Positions 24,333 through 32,402 of a stretch of DNA of 64,000 nucleotides are shown piece by piece; the stretch's first letter is position 1; every line of letters starts with the position of its first letter. The stretch spans positions 124,001 through 188,000 of the forward strand of contig NZ_VRSV01000001.1 in assembly GCF_008017415.1 (NCBI RefSeq). Direction: 5' to 3'. The translations under genes and the position numbers were made by a program. This DNA comes from Microbacterium hatanonis (GTDB lineage: Bacteria; Actinomycetota; Actinomycetes; Actinomycetales; Microbacteriaceae). A model generated the notes under the pieces. It was not told where the DNA came from. It saw only the letters and a list, made by a program, of their open reading frames with translations, and made no database searches.

Positions 24333-25120
24333 GCGATCACCTCGCGGGCGAGGAGGGCGTCGGCGGCGGCGAGGTCGCCGCCGTTCGCGGTGACGAGGAG
24401 GCTCAGGGCGACGACGAGGTCGGCGAGGCGCCACGCGAGGCCGTCTCCGGTGTCGAGGTCGTCGGGGAACGGCGGGGGAGCGTCGACGAGGGTCGCCCCT
24501 CGATCACCGGCGCGACGCACGTGAGGTCGCAGCGCGGGGCCGTCGGTGGGGACGATGCCGGTGCCGCCGAGCGAGGCGTCGATGAGCACGGCCTCCACGC
24601 CGGCCGGGTCGATCGGCTCGTGCCCCTCGGCGGTGGCCACGACGTAGTGCGCGCGACGGGTCGCCTCGGGGAGCGCGCCGACGTCGGCGATCCCGATCCC
24701 GGCGAGGTGGGCACGCAGCCGTGTCACGGGATCGTCGGAGACTCGGACGACCCTGCTGCCGATGCGGATGAGGGCCGCCGCCAGCGCGTCGGAGATCGGC
24801 CCGGCGCCCACGACAGCGGTCGTCGCCCCGGCGAGCACGAGATTCGTGCGGCGCGAGAACGCCCGCACGACCTGGTCGGCCCGCGCCTGCGCGAACGCGG
24901 CGCCGAACCCCGGGAGCGCGAGCGGATCGGCGCCGCCGGCATCGACGGTGATCGTCGCCCCCCATGTCCCCGCGACGGCGTCGGCGAGGGCCCGGGGGAG
25001 TGCGGGCAGCGAACCGCCCCACACGGCCGACCCGGCGGGCGCGCCGGCGGAGAGGCGAGCGGAGATCGGCAGCCGCACGCCGAGCGCATCGGGCGGCGCG
25101 GGGGGAAGGGTGATCGACAC
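24329..25120 (-). CDS. AHCY-like NAD-domain protein without a recognisable substrate domain
   Basis: 263 residues from GTG 25120, first gene of the operon. The middle (about residues 86-180) resembles the AHCY nucleotide-binding domain: FSRRTNLVLAGATTAVVGAG followed by PISDALAAALIRIGSRVVRV, then ARRAHYVVATAEG. Residues 1-85 do not resemble the AHCY substrate domain. It could be a degenerate partner subunit of the full-length homologue or a separate dehydrogenase. A TAGCGT box ends 7 bases before GTG, giving a leaderless operon start. Confidence 0.75.
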   Translation of the reverse strand: MSITLPPAPPDALGVRLPISARLSAGAPAGSAVWGGSLPALPRALADAVAGTWGATITVDAGGADPLALPGFGAAFAQARADQVVRAFSRRTNLVLAGATTAVVGAGPISDALAAALIRIGSRVVRVSDDPVTRLRAHLAGIGIADVGALPEATRRAHYVVATAEGHEPIDPAGVEAVLIDASLGGTGIVPTDGPALRPHVRRAGDRGATLVDAPPPFPDDLDTGDGLAWRLADLVVALSLLVTANGGDLAAADALLAREVIA

Positions 25121-25127
25121 GCTCCAG

Positions 25128-25133
25128 ACGCTA
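25128..25133 (-). promoter_or_regulatory. -10 element of the AHCY-like operon
   Basis: TAGCGT on the reverse strand, 7 bases before GTG 25120. It would transcribe the four genes down to 20364. Confidence 0.5.
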
Positions 25134-25214
25134 GGCCCTCCGGCCCCGCGGCCGCCATTCGGGCGTCTCACTTCGTCAGCGAGGCCACCGCGCAGCATCC
25201 GCCGAGGTCGTCCC

Positions 25215-25220
25215 TACAAT
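25215..25220 (+). promoter_or_regulatory. -10 element of a leaderless promoter (small membrane protein)
   Basis: TACAAT, 7 bases before GTG 25228. It contains an in-frame ATG (25219), which therefore cannot be the start if this promoter is used. Confidence 0.55.
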
Positions 25221-25227
25221 GTCGCAC

Positions 25228-25617
25228 GTGACCTTCTCCATGCCCCCGTCGTCGTATCGCACGCTCTCGCCCGAGCGCGCGTCGCGGCGGGCACCCCGCG
25301 TGTGGGACGTCGCCCTGACCGTCGTGCTCCTCGTGCTGCTCACCCTCTTCGCGCTCGCCGCCTCGTACGCGGGATTCCTGCTCGCGATGGCCTCCGACGC
25401 CTGCGCGACCGTCTCGTGCGACGTCGAGACCATGAACGTCGGTCTGTGGTTCGGCGTCATCTCGCCGTGGGCCGTGCTCCTCCTCTCCGTCGTCGCCGCC
25501 GTCGTGCTGCTGGTGAGGCAGCGTCTCGCGTTCTGGGTTCCGCTCACGGGCGCGGCGCTCATGGTGGCGCTGTGGTTCGTCGCCGCGGCGATCGTGGGCT
25601 CCGCCGTACGCCAGTGA
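25228..25617 (+). CDS. Small membrane protein of unknown function
   Basis: 129 residues from GTG 25228. A basic N-terminus of about 30 residues (SSYRTLSPERASRRAPRVWD) is followed by three hydrophobic segments near residues 32-55, 72-92 and 98-122. Two cysteines (CATVSC) lie in the first external loop and could form a disulfide. Family not recognised with certainty; similar short three-helix proteins are common in Microbacteriaceae. It is divergent from the AHCY-like operon. Confidence 0.75.
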   Translation: MTFSMPPSSYRTLSPERASRRAPRVWDVALTVVLLVLLTLFALAASYAGFLLAMASDACATVSCDVETMNVGLWFGVISPWAVLLLSVVAAVVLLVRQRLAFWVPLTGAALMVALWFVAAAIVGSAVRQ

Positions 25618-25685
25618 GCGGATGCTTCGGGATGACCCGATCGCGCACGGGGGCCAGCACCCAGGATTCCCCGATCCGACCGGCC

Positions 25686-25691
25686 TAGGCT
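25686..25691 (+). promoter_or_regulatory. Likely -10 box for the DedA gene
   Basis: TAGGCT, about 50 bases before ATG 25741. Unlike its neighbours this gene would have a leader, with GAAGG before the start. Confidence 0.45.
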
Positions 25692-25740
25692 GGGCGAGGC
25701 GCCCGGTCGGGCAGCCGATCACCGAGCGCGAAGGCACCCG

Positions 25741-26436
25741 ATGACCGACACCACCCTCCTCGTGACCGCTGCCGCGCAATCCGGCGGCGACGGTTCGTGG
25801 CTGTCCGCCCTCGCCGACTGGACCGTCTCGCTGATGGAGGTCATCGGACCGGCGGGAGCCGGTGCGGCGATCGCCCTCGAGAACCTCTTCCCCCCGCTCC
25901 CGAGCGAGGTCGTGCTGCCGATGGCCGGTCTCACCGCCAGCCGGGGGTCGTTCACCCTCGCCGAAGCGCTCATCTGGACGACGCTCGGCTCGGTCGTCGG
26001 GGCGTTCGTGCTCTACGGCATCGGAGCGTGGCTCGGAGCGGCGCGCCTGCGCCGCATCGCCGAGTGGATGCCGCTGATGAAGGGCGACGACGTCGACCGC
26101 ACGGTCGCGTGGTTCCAGAAGCACGGCTGGGCGGCGGTGTTCTTCGGCCGGATGATCCCGATCTTCCGCAGCCTCATCTCCATCCCCGCCGGGGTCTCGC
26201 GCATGCCGCTGTGGAAGTTCGGCCTGCTCACGGCGGCTGGAAGCGCTGTCTGGAACACCATCTTCGTGATGGCCGGGTTCCTCCTCGGGGAGAACTGGCA
26301 CGTCATCGAGCAGTACGCGGACATCCTCCAGTACGTCGTGATCGCCGTCGCCGTCGCGGCCGTGGTCTGGTTCGTCGTCGTGCGCGTGCGCACCATCGTG
26401 CGCGATCGCCGCGAGCGCCAGCTCGACGGTGTCTGA
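25741..26436 (+). CDS. DedA-family membrane protein
   Basis: 231 residues. The DedA/VTT signature is readable: ENLFPPLPSEVVLPMAG (about residues 43-59) with the conserved acidic residue, and FGRMIPIFRSLISIPAGVSR (about 136-155) with both conserved arginines. Several hydrophobic segments are present. Known members flip undecaprenyl phosphate or other phospholipids or support proton-motive-force homeostasis. The specific role here cannot be assigned. Confidence 0.92.
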   Translation: MTDTTLLVTAAAQSGGDGSWLSALADWTVSLMEVIGPAGAGAAIALENLFPPLPSEVVLPMAGLTASRGSFTLAEALIWTTLGSVVGAFVLYGIGAWLGAARLRRIAEWMPLMKGDDVDRTVAWFQKHGWAAVFFGRMIPIFRSLISIPAGVSRMPLWKFGLLTAAGSAVWNTIFVMAGFLLGENWHVIEQYADILQYVVIAVAVAAVVWFVVVRVRTIVRDRRERQLDGV

Positions 26437-26495
26437 GACCGTTCGGCGTCGAGCGATCTGCCCCGCCCTCAGCGGGCTCGCAGAACCCGCCGCCG

Positions 26496-26501
26496 TAGAC
26501 T
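26496..26501 (+). promoter_or_regulatory. -10 element of a leaderless promoter (cytochrome c maturation operon)
   Basis: TAGACT, then GAGCGG (6 bases), then GTG 26508. GAGCGG is a poor ribosome site, consistent with leaderless translation. Confidence 0.55.
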
Positions 26502-26507
26502 GAGCGG

Positions 26508-27152
26508 GTGCCTGCCGACCGTCTCCACCTCGTCCGTCATGGCGAGGTGCACAATCCGCGTCGCGTGCTCTACGGCCGTCTCCCCGGTTTCGGGTTGAGC
26601 GCCGAGGGGCGTCGCATGGCGCGCCAGGCCGCCGACTACGTCCACGGGCTCGAGCGGCCGATCGGCGCGCTCGTCGTCTCGCCCCTCCAGCGCACCCGGG
26701 AGTCGGCCGAGCCGTTCGAGGAGACCTTCGGTATCGACCCCTACATCGACGAACGCGTCATCGAGCCGACGAACGTGTTCGAGGGGCGTCAGATGCGGCG
26801 CGCCCTCGCCAATCCCCTGAACTGGCGGCACCTCACCCGCCCCGCCGTCCCGACCTGGGGAGAGCCCTACCACCGGGTCGTCGAGCGGATGCTGGAGGCG
26901 ATGGACGATGCGTGGAACCGCACCGATCGCGGCGACGTCGTCGTCGTCTCGCACCAGCTCCCCATCTGGGTCACGCACCTCGCCGTCGCGGGCCTGCCCA
27001 TGAAGCACGACCCCCGCAACCGGCGGTGCGCGCTCTCGAGCGTCACCACCTTCGAGCGGCGCGGTGACCCCGCGACCGGCCAGCGCTGGGTCGAGATCGC
27101 CTACGCCGAGCCGGCGACCACCGCCGGCGCCATCGATGTCGGAGCCGTGTGA
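26508..27152 (+). CDS. Histidine phosphatase family protein (phosphoglycerate-mutase-like)
   Basis: 214 residues. LVRHGEVHNPRR near residue 6 carries the phospho-accepting RHG histidine, and DVVVVSHQLPIW holds the second catalytic histidine. It heads the order phosphatase, TlpA-like, CcdA, ResB, CcsB, the same as Rv0525-Rv0529 in mycobacteria. The conserved linkage to cytochrome c maturation is unexplained; the substrate is unknown. Confidence 0.92.
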   Translation: MPADRLHLVRHGEVHNPRRVLYGRLPGFGLSAEGRRMARQAADYVHGLERPIGALVVSPLQRTRESAEPFEETFGIDPYIDERVIEPTNVFEGRQMRRALANPLNWRHLTRPAVPTWGEPYHRVVERMLEAMDDAWNRTDRGDVVVVSHQLPIWVTHLAVAGLPMKHDPRNRRCALSSVTTFERRGDPATGQRWVEIAYAEPATTAGAIDVGAV

Positions 27153-27742
27153 TGCGCCGTCTTCTCGCGGCCGCCGCGGCCGCCGCCCTCATCGTGGGCC
27201 TCGCCGCCTGCACCAGCGACCCCCTCGCCTCTCAGTACCGCGAGGGTGACAACAAGGGGTTCATCGCCGGAGACTTCCGCGTCGATGAGATCCCCGCCGA
27301 CGAGCGCGGTGAGCCGGTCGACTTCGCCGGCACGACCGAGCACGGCGACGAGGTGACCAGCGCCGACTACGTCGGCGACGTGCTCGTCGTCAACTTCTGG
27401 TACGCCGCGTGCGGTCCCTGCATCGTCGAGGCGCCGCGGCTGGAGGCCGCCTATACGTCGTTCGAGGGTCAGGACGTGTCGTTCCTCGGCGTGAACACCT
27501 ACGACCAGGCCGAGACGGCCGCCTCGTTCGCCCGCGACAACAACGTGTCGTACCCGAGCGTGATCGACGTGAACTCCGGGTCGGTCAAGCTCGCCTTCGC
27601 CGACAAGACGCCGATCAACGCGACGCCCACCACGCTCGTGATCGACAAGCAGGGGCGCGTGGCCGCCCGCATCATCGGGGAGCTGCAGGAGTCCTCGATC
27701 CTCGAGACCCTCGTGCGCGACGCGCTGGCGGAGACCACGTGA
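27152..27742 (+). CDS. TlpA/ResA-like thioredoxin-fold lipoprotein
   Basis: 196 residues from ATG 27152; GTG 27149 is one codon earlier. The signal peptide ends with lipobox LAAC near residue 21. A thioredoxin fold follows with active site WYAACGPCIVEAP (CGPC) and the cis-proline in NATPTTLVID. It reduces apocytochrome c thiols outside the membrane using electrons passed by CcdA, whose gene starts 4 bases before this stop. A Rv0526 equivalent. Confidence 0.93.
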   Translation: MRRLLAAAAAAALIVGLAACTSDPLASQYREGDNKGFIAGDFRVDEIPADERGEPVDFAGTTEHGDEVTSADYVGDVLVVNFWYAACGPCIVEAPRLEAAYTSFEGQDVSFLGVNTYDQAETAASFARDNNVSYPSVIDVNSGSVKLAFADKTPINATPTTLVIDKQGRVAARIIGELQESSILETLVRDALAETT

Positions 27743-28491
27743 ACCCGGGCGCGGTCGTCTTCGACGGCGCCCTCTGGCTCGCGGTCCCCATCGCCCTGGC
27801 CGCGGGCCTCGTCTCCTTCCTCTCGCCGTGCGTGCTGCCGCTCGTTCCGGGCTACCTCGGTTTCATCGGCGGCACCGTCGCACCCCGTCGGGGCGCAGCA
27901 TCCGCATCGCCCGGGAGGGGTCGCCTCGTCGGAGGCGTGCTGCTGTTCATCGCCGGGTTCACCCTCGTCTTCATGACGGTGAACGTGCTGGGCGGCACCG
28001 TCGGGCGCTTCTTCCTGCAGTACGCCGACGTGATCACCCGCATCATGGGCGTCGTCGTCATCCTCATGGGTCTCGTCTTCATCGGGCTGTTCGGGCTCGC
28101 CCAGCGCACCATGCGCGTGCAGGCCAAGAGCAGTGTCGGACTCATCGGCGCGCCCCTCCTGGGCATCGCGCTCGGCATCGGGTGGACCCCGTGCATCGGC
28201 CCGACGCTGGCCGCGATCTTCTCGGTGTCGTACAACCTGGGAGACCCGGGCCGCGCCGCCCTGCTGGGCCTGGCGTACTCGCTCGGTCTCGGCATCCCCT
28301 TCCTCCTCCTCGCGCTCGGCTTCGGCTGGGCGACGCGGTCGGTGTCGTTCGTCCGCAGGCACATCCGCGTCGTCAACATCGTCGGCGGGCTGTTCCTGAT
28401 CGTGCTCGGCCTCCTCATGGTCACGGGCGTCTGGGGTTCGCTCATGTCGCAGCTGCAGGGGGTGATGGGAAATGTCCCGCTCCCGCTCTGA
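27739..28491 (+). CDS. ccdA: Cytochrome c biogenesis protein CcdA
   Basis: 250 residues from GTG 27739. Six hydrophobic segments; the two redox cysteines are in LSPCVLPLVPGYLGF and GWTPCIGPTLAAIF, each with the family's proline context. It moves reducing power from cytoplasmic thioredoxin to the TlpA-like protein. Overlaps with both neighbours (4 and 20 bases) show one translational unit. Confidence 0.95.
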   Translation: MNPGAVVFDGALWLAVPIALAAGLVSFLSPCVLPLVPGYLGFIGGTVAPRRGAASASPGRGRLVGGVLLFIAGFTLVFMTVNVLGGTVGRFFLQYADVITRIMGVVVILMGLVFIGLFGLAQRTMRVQAKSSVGLIGAPLLGIALGIGWTPCIGPTLAAIFSVSYNLGDPGRAALLGLAYSLGLGIPFLLLALGFGWATRSVSFVRRHIRVVNIVGGLFLIVLGLLMVTGVWGSLMSQLQGVMGNVPLPL

Positions 28492-30208
28492 TTCGTCCGT
28501 TCCCGAAGACGGCCCCGACGACGGGTCCGGCTCCGCCGATCCGCTGCGCCCGTCCGACCACGCCGACGGCGACGTGATCACCTCGCCCTCGCTCGGGTTC
28601 GTCGGGTGGCTGCGGTGGGGGTGGCGTCAGCTCACGAGCATGCGCACCGCGCTCGTGCTGCTGCTCCTCCTCGCGATCGCCGCGGTGCCCGGGTCGATCG
28701 TGCCCCAGCGCAGCGCCGACCCGAACGGCGTCACGCAGTACTTCGCCGACAATCCTGACCTCGCACCGATCCTCGACAACCTGAGCCTGTTCGACGTCTA
28801 CACCTCGCCCTGGTTCTCGGCGATCTACCTCCTGCTGTTCATCTCGCTGGTCGGCTGCGTGCTGCCGCGCACCAGGCACCACTGGAAGGCGCTGCGCACC
28901 CGTCCGCCGCGCACCCCGGCGCGTCTGGCCCGCCTCGACGACTACCGCGAGACGCGCGTCGAGCTGCGCGAGGGCGAGGACGCCGCATCCGTCGCCTCCT
29001 CCGCCGTGGAGGCCGCCCAGGAGCAGCTGCGCAAGAGCGGCTACCGCGTCGAGCGGTACGACGCGCGCGGCGCGCTGTCGGTGTCGGCCGAGCGCGGCTA
29101 CCTCCGAGAGACGGGCAACCTCGTCTTCCACGCTGCGCTCGTGGGCGTGCTCATCGCCGTCGGGGTCGGCGGCGGTTTCACCTACACCGGACAGCGCGTC
29201 ATCGTGCAGGGCACGACCTTCACGAACACGCTGCTCGACTACTCGTCGTTCAACCCCGGGCGCTTCGTCAACGCCGACAATCTCGTTCCGTACTCGATGA
29301 CGCTCGACCAGTTCGACATCTCCTACGTGCCGTTCGGGGAGCAGGGAGCGGGGCAGGCCGGCGACTTCGTGGCGCACATGACCACGCGCCTGGCGGGCGA
29401 GGAGCCGCAGGAGGGCGAGGTGCGCGTCAACCACCCCCTCAATGTCGCCGGAGACCGCGTGTACCTGCTCGGCAACGGGTACGCCCCCACGATCACGATC
29501 CGCAACGCGGAGGGCACGGCCGTCTACACCGACTCGGTGCCGTTCCTGCCCCAGGACAGCAACATGACCTCGCTCGGCGTCATCAAGGTCCCCGACGGCT
29601 TCCCCGAGCAGCTCGGCCTCATCGGCTTCTTCTACCCGACGCAGGCCCCGCTCGAGTCGGGGGCGTTCACCTCGGCCTACCCGTCGCTGGCGAACCCGGT
29701 GCTGACACTCAACGTCTACAGCGGCGACCTCGGCATCGACGGCGGAACCCCGCGTTCGGTGTACACGCTCGACGTCAACGACATGGAGCAGCTGACCGGC
29801 GGAGACACCGGCATCGACTCGATCGAACTCGCCCCGGGCGAGACGCAGGACCTCCCGAACGGTCTCGGCACCATCACCTTCGACGATGCCTCGCCGGAGG
29901 GGGCGGCGAACCTCGACCAGTCGGTGAAGCGGTTCGTGTCCCTCTCGATCCACCGCGACATCGCCGCACCGTGGGTGCTCGGCTTCGCTCTGCTCGCGCT
30001 GGCGGGACTGCTCGCCGCCCTGTTCGTCCCCCGGCGCCGCATGTGGGTCAAGGTCACCCCCGACGGCGACGCCGTCCGCATCGAGTACGCCGGACTCGCC
30101 CGCGGCGAGGACCCCACCCTTGCCGAAGCCGTCACCGCTCTCGAGGCCCGTCATTCCCTCGCCTTCGAGGCCCGCCGCCACACCCCCGGAAGTAGAATCA
30201 CCACATGA
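28472..30208 (+). CDS. resB: Cytochrome c biogenesis protein ResB
   Basis: 578 residues. Cytoplasmic N-terminus of about 45 residues, helices near 60-80, 110-130 and 215-235, then a large external domain of about 270 residues and a final helix (VLGFALLALAGLLAALFVP). VPGSIVPQRSADP after the first helix is typical of ResB/Ccs1. With CcsB it forms the system II cytochrome c synthase that carries heme out and attaches it to CxxCH motifs. ATG 28472 overlaps ccdA by 20 bases. Confidence 0.95.
   Translation: MSRSRSDSSVPEDGPDDGSGSADPLRPSDHADGDVITSPSLGFVGWLRWGWRQLTSMRTALVLLLLLAIAAVPGSIVPQRSADPNGVTQYFADNPDLAPILDNLSLFDVYTSPWFSAIYLLLFISLVGCVLPRTRHHWKALRTRPPRTPARLARLDDYRETRVELREGEDAASVASSAVEAAQEQLRKSGYRVERYDARGALSVSAERGYLRETGNLVFHAALVGVLIAVGVGGGFTYTGQRVIVQGTTFTNTLLDYSSFNPGRFVNADNLVPYSMTLDQFDISYVPFGEQGAGQAGDFVAHMTTRLAGEEPQEGEVRVNHPLNVAGDRVYLLGNGYAPTITIRNAEGTAVYTDSVPFLPQDSNMTSLGVIKVPDGFPEQLGLIGFFYPTQAPLESGAFTSAYPSLANPVLTLNVYSGDLGIDGGTPRSVYTLDVNDMEQLTGGDTGIDSIELAPGETQDLPNGLGTITFDDASPEGAANLDQSVKRFVSLSIHRDIAAPWVLGFALLALAGLLAALFVPRRRMWVKVTPDGDAVRIEYAGLARGEDPTLAEAVTALEARHSLAFEARRHTPGSRITT
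30193..30198 (+). promoter_or_regulatory. Internal leaderless promoter -10 for ccsB
   Basis: TAGAAT inside the last codons of resB, then CACCAC (6 bases), then ATG 30205. It suggests that ccsB can also be transcribed without resB. Confidence 0.45.
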
Positions 30209-31242
30209 CCGGAACCGAAGACGCGCTCTCGTTCGACGCGGTCTCGCTGCTGCTCGTCTGGACATCGATCGCGGTCTACGTGCTCGCGTTCATCGCCTAC
30301 GCGGTCGACCTCGCGCGCCGCTCCGACCTCGCCGTGAAGGCGCAGGATGCTGCGGAGGCCCGCGAACTGGTCGCCGCGGGAGGCGGGTCGGTCTCGGGTT
30401 CGGCCACCGCCTTCCGTCAGGGTGCCGAGCTCCCGGGCAAGCCCCGGTTCGTCTGGGCGCGCATCGGCACGACGCTCACGGTGCTGGCGTTCCTCTTCCA
30501 CTTCGCCGGCACGGTGCTGCGCGGTCTCGCGGCCGAGCGCGTGCCGTGGTCGAACATGTACGAGTTCGCCCTGACCGGCACGCTCATCATCGTGTCGGTC
30601 TACCTGGTGACCCTGTTCCGTTACGACCTGCGGTTCCTCGGGTCGTTCATCACGGGCATGACGGTGGTGCTCCTCGGCGGCACTCTCCTCAGTTTCTACG
30701 TCGAGGTGACCCCTCTCGCCGATCCGCTGAAGTCGGTCTGGCTCGTGGTGCACGTCTTCGTCGCGGCCTTCGCCACCGGCCTGTTCGCGCTGGCCTTCGG
30801 ACTGTCGGTCCTCCAGCTGCTGCAGGCCCGCCGAGAGGCTCGCGTCGCAGCATCCGCCGAGCTCGCGGCGACCGAGGGCGCCGCGGCCCCGAAGCGGATC
30901 GGACTGCCGTTCCTGCGGACGATCCCCACCGCCGACGCGTTGGAGTCGCTCGCCTACCGCTTCGCGATCGTCGGCTTCATCTTCTGGACCTTCACCCTGA
31001 TCGCCGGCTCCATCTGGGCCAACGACGCGTGGGGCCGCTACTGGGGCTTCGACACGAAGGAAGTCTGGACCTTCGTGATCTGGGTGCTCTACGCCGGATA
31101 CATCCACGCCCGCGCGACACGCGGCTGGCGCGGAACCCGCTCGGCCTGGCTGTCGATCATCGGGTTCACCGCGGTGCTGTTCAACTTCACCATCGTGAAC
31201 ATGTTCTTCAAGGGCCTGCACGTCTACTCCGGCCTCACGTGA
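30205..31242 (+). CDS. ccsB: Cytochrome c biogenesis protein CcsB/CcsA (heme handling)
   Basis: 345 residues, about eight helices. The heme-binding WWD-type segment WGRYWGFDTKEVWTFVIWVL lies near residue 274, with an external histidine after it (GYIHAR). It works with ResB as the heme exporter and cytochrome c synthase. ATG overlaps the resB stop (ATGA). The gene ends before a strong hairpin separating it from the DUF559 gene. Confidence 0.96.
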   Translation: MTGTEDALSFDAVSLLLVWTSIAVYVLAFIAYAVDLARRSDLAVKAQDAAEARELVAAGGGSVSGSATAFRQGAELPGKPRFVWARIGTTLTVLAFLFHFAGTVLRGLAAERVPWSNMYEFALTGTLIIVSVYLVTLFRYDLRFLGSFITGMTVVLLGGTLLSFYVEVTPLADPLKSVWLVVHVFVAAFATGLFALAFGLSVLQLLQARREARVAASAELAATEGAAAPKRIGLPFLRTIPTADALESLAYRFAIVGFIFWTFTLIAGSIWANDAWGRYWGFDTKEVWTFVIWVLYAGYIHARATRGWRGTRSAWLSIIGFTAVLFNFTIVNMFFKGLHVYSGLT

Positions 31243-31270
31243 ACCCCGGCGGCTCGCGCTCGCTTTCTTT

Positions 31271-31330
31271 CTGAGAGTCCACAACACCCGGACGCACCGA
31301 GCCCGTCGTCCGGGTGTTGTGGACTCTCAG
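31271..31330. terminator. Long perfect hairpin at the ccsB/DUF559 junction
   Basis: Perfect 24-base arms (31271-31294 and 31307-31330) with a 12-base loop. The arms contain AGTCCACAACACCCGGACG. It overlaps the stop codon of the DUF559 gene (31327-31329) and can end transcripts from both sides. The arm sequence is nearly repeated in the hairpin at 32322-32379. Confidence 0.85.
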
Positions 31331-32229
31331 GCGGCGTTCGGCCAGCCGCGCGAGCGCAACGCGCGTTCGACGCGGGCGACGAGGGCGCGCGGATCGGCGA
31401 GGTGGTGCGCGAGCACCCGGACGATGATCCACCCCTCGGCTTCGATCGCCGCCCAGCGATCGGCGTCGCGGACGAACTGCGCGTGCTCGGCGTGCTGGCG
31501 GCCGTCGTACTCGACGCACACGCGGTAGCGCCGATAGGCGATGTCGAGACGCGCGATGAATCGACCGTCCGCCGAGCGCAGGTCCTGGTTCAGCTCCGGC
31601 TCGGGGAGTCCGGCGCGCGACAGCACGAGGCGCGTTCTCGTCTCCGGCCGAGATTCCGAGCCGATGCGCATCTCCGACAGTGCCCGAGCGAGATCGTGGG
31701 CTCCTCTCCTGCGCAGCCGCGCGACGGCCGCGGCGAGATCCTCGGCCGTGGCCGAGCCCGTGGTCAGGATGCCGTCTGCTGCGGCGACGAGGTCGTCGAG
31801 GGTGAGGATGCTGCCGAGCTGGGCCCATGTCTCGGCGACCGAGGGCACCGGCAAGCCCTGGGCGAGAGTGAGCATCTCGGCGGTGAGGTCGGTGCGATGG
31901 CCGATGACTCCGGTCGTCCGCGGCGCCCGCGCGGGCGGGCAGGCGGCCACGTGCAGGGGTCCGACCTCGGCGGATCGGGGGAGCGGCATCTGCCAGAGCG
32001 CGGCGGCGGTGCTGTGGCTGAAGAACTGCAGTCCACCGAGCCGCGGCAGCAGGAGACGGCACCGGTCGGGGACGGAGTCGCGGAGCGCATCGACCGGCGC
32101 ACGCACGCCGTGGAACGGCGCGAAGAGGTCCGAGGCATCGAGCCGGTCGCGGGCTACGCCCTCAGCCCTCGCCGCGGCGGTTCGGAAGGAGGAGCCCTGC
32201 AACGAGGGAGGGAGCGCGGCGCGTTTCAT
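31327..32229 (-). CDS. DUF559 (Vsr-like PD-(D/E)XK) protein with AbiEi-like N-terminal part
   Basis: 300 residues from ATG 32229. The C-terminal 100 residues show a restriction-like nuclease core: RLDIAYRRYRVCVEYDGRQH then RDADRWAAIEAEGWIIVRV, with Asp and Glu-x-Asp in the expected places. The N-terminal half (FFSHSTAAALWQMPLP) resembles the winged-helix/AbiEi-antitoxin-like region common in actinobacterial DUF559 proteins. Function is unknown; mobility or defence roles have been suggested for the fold. It sits alone between two related hairpins. Confidence 0.85.
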   Translation of the reverse strand: MKRAALPPSLQGSSFRTAAARAEGVARDRLDASDLFAPFHGVRAPVDALRDSVPDRCRLLLPRLGGLQFFSHSTAAALWQMPLPRSAEVGPLHVAACPPARAPRTTGVIGHRTDLTAEMLTLAQGLPVPSVAETWAQLGSILTLDDLVAAADGILTTGSATAEDLAAAVARLRRRGAHDLARALSEMRIGSESRPETRTRLVLSRAGLPEPELNQDLRSADGRFIARLDIAYRRYRVCVEYDGRQHAEHAQFVRDADRWAAIEAEGWIIVRVLAHHLADPRALVARVERALRSRGWPNAA

Positions 32230-32321
32230 CCGCCCAGGGTGCGAGCCTTCCCGCGTCCGATCCCGGCGCCGAGGGAGGTCTGTGCACAGTCCGCTCCCTC
32301 GGGCGCCCTGGGGAGGAACGC

Positions 32322-32379
32322 CGAAAGTCCAAGACACCCGGGCCGCCCGGGGGCGGCGTCCGGGTGTCTTGGACTTTCG
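32322..32379. terminator. Long hairpin after the YhgE/Pip gene, related to the one at 31271
   Basis: 20-base perfect arms (32322-32341 and 32360-32379) with an inner GCCGCC/GGCGGC pairing. The arm AGTCCAAGACACCCGG differs at two bases from the 31271 hairpin. AAA/TTT at the stem base allows termination in both directions. Confidence 0.8.
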
Positions 32380-32402
32380 AGGCGGGTGCGGGGCCGCGCG
32401 CG

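Noticed and set aside
25219..25227. ATG 25219 as the start of the small membrane protein
   Set aside because: It overlaps the TACAAT -10 box; GTG 25228 fits the leaderless spacing seen at many other genes.
28442..30265. 607-codon reverse frame opposite resB
   Set aside because: Antisense shadow of ResB with biased, low-complexity composition; no ribosome site or domain.
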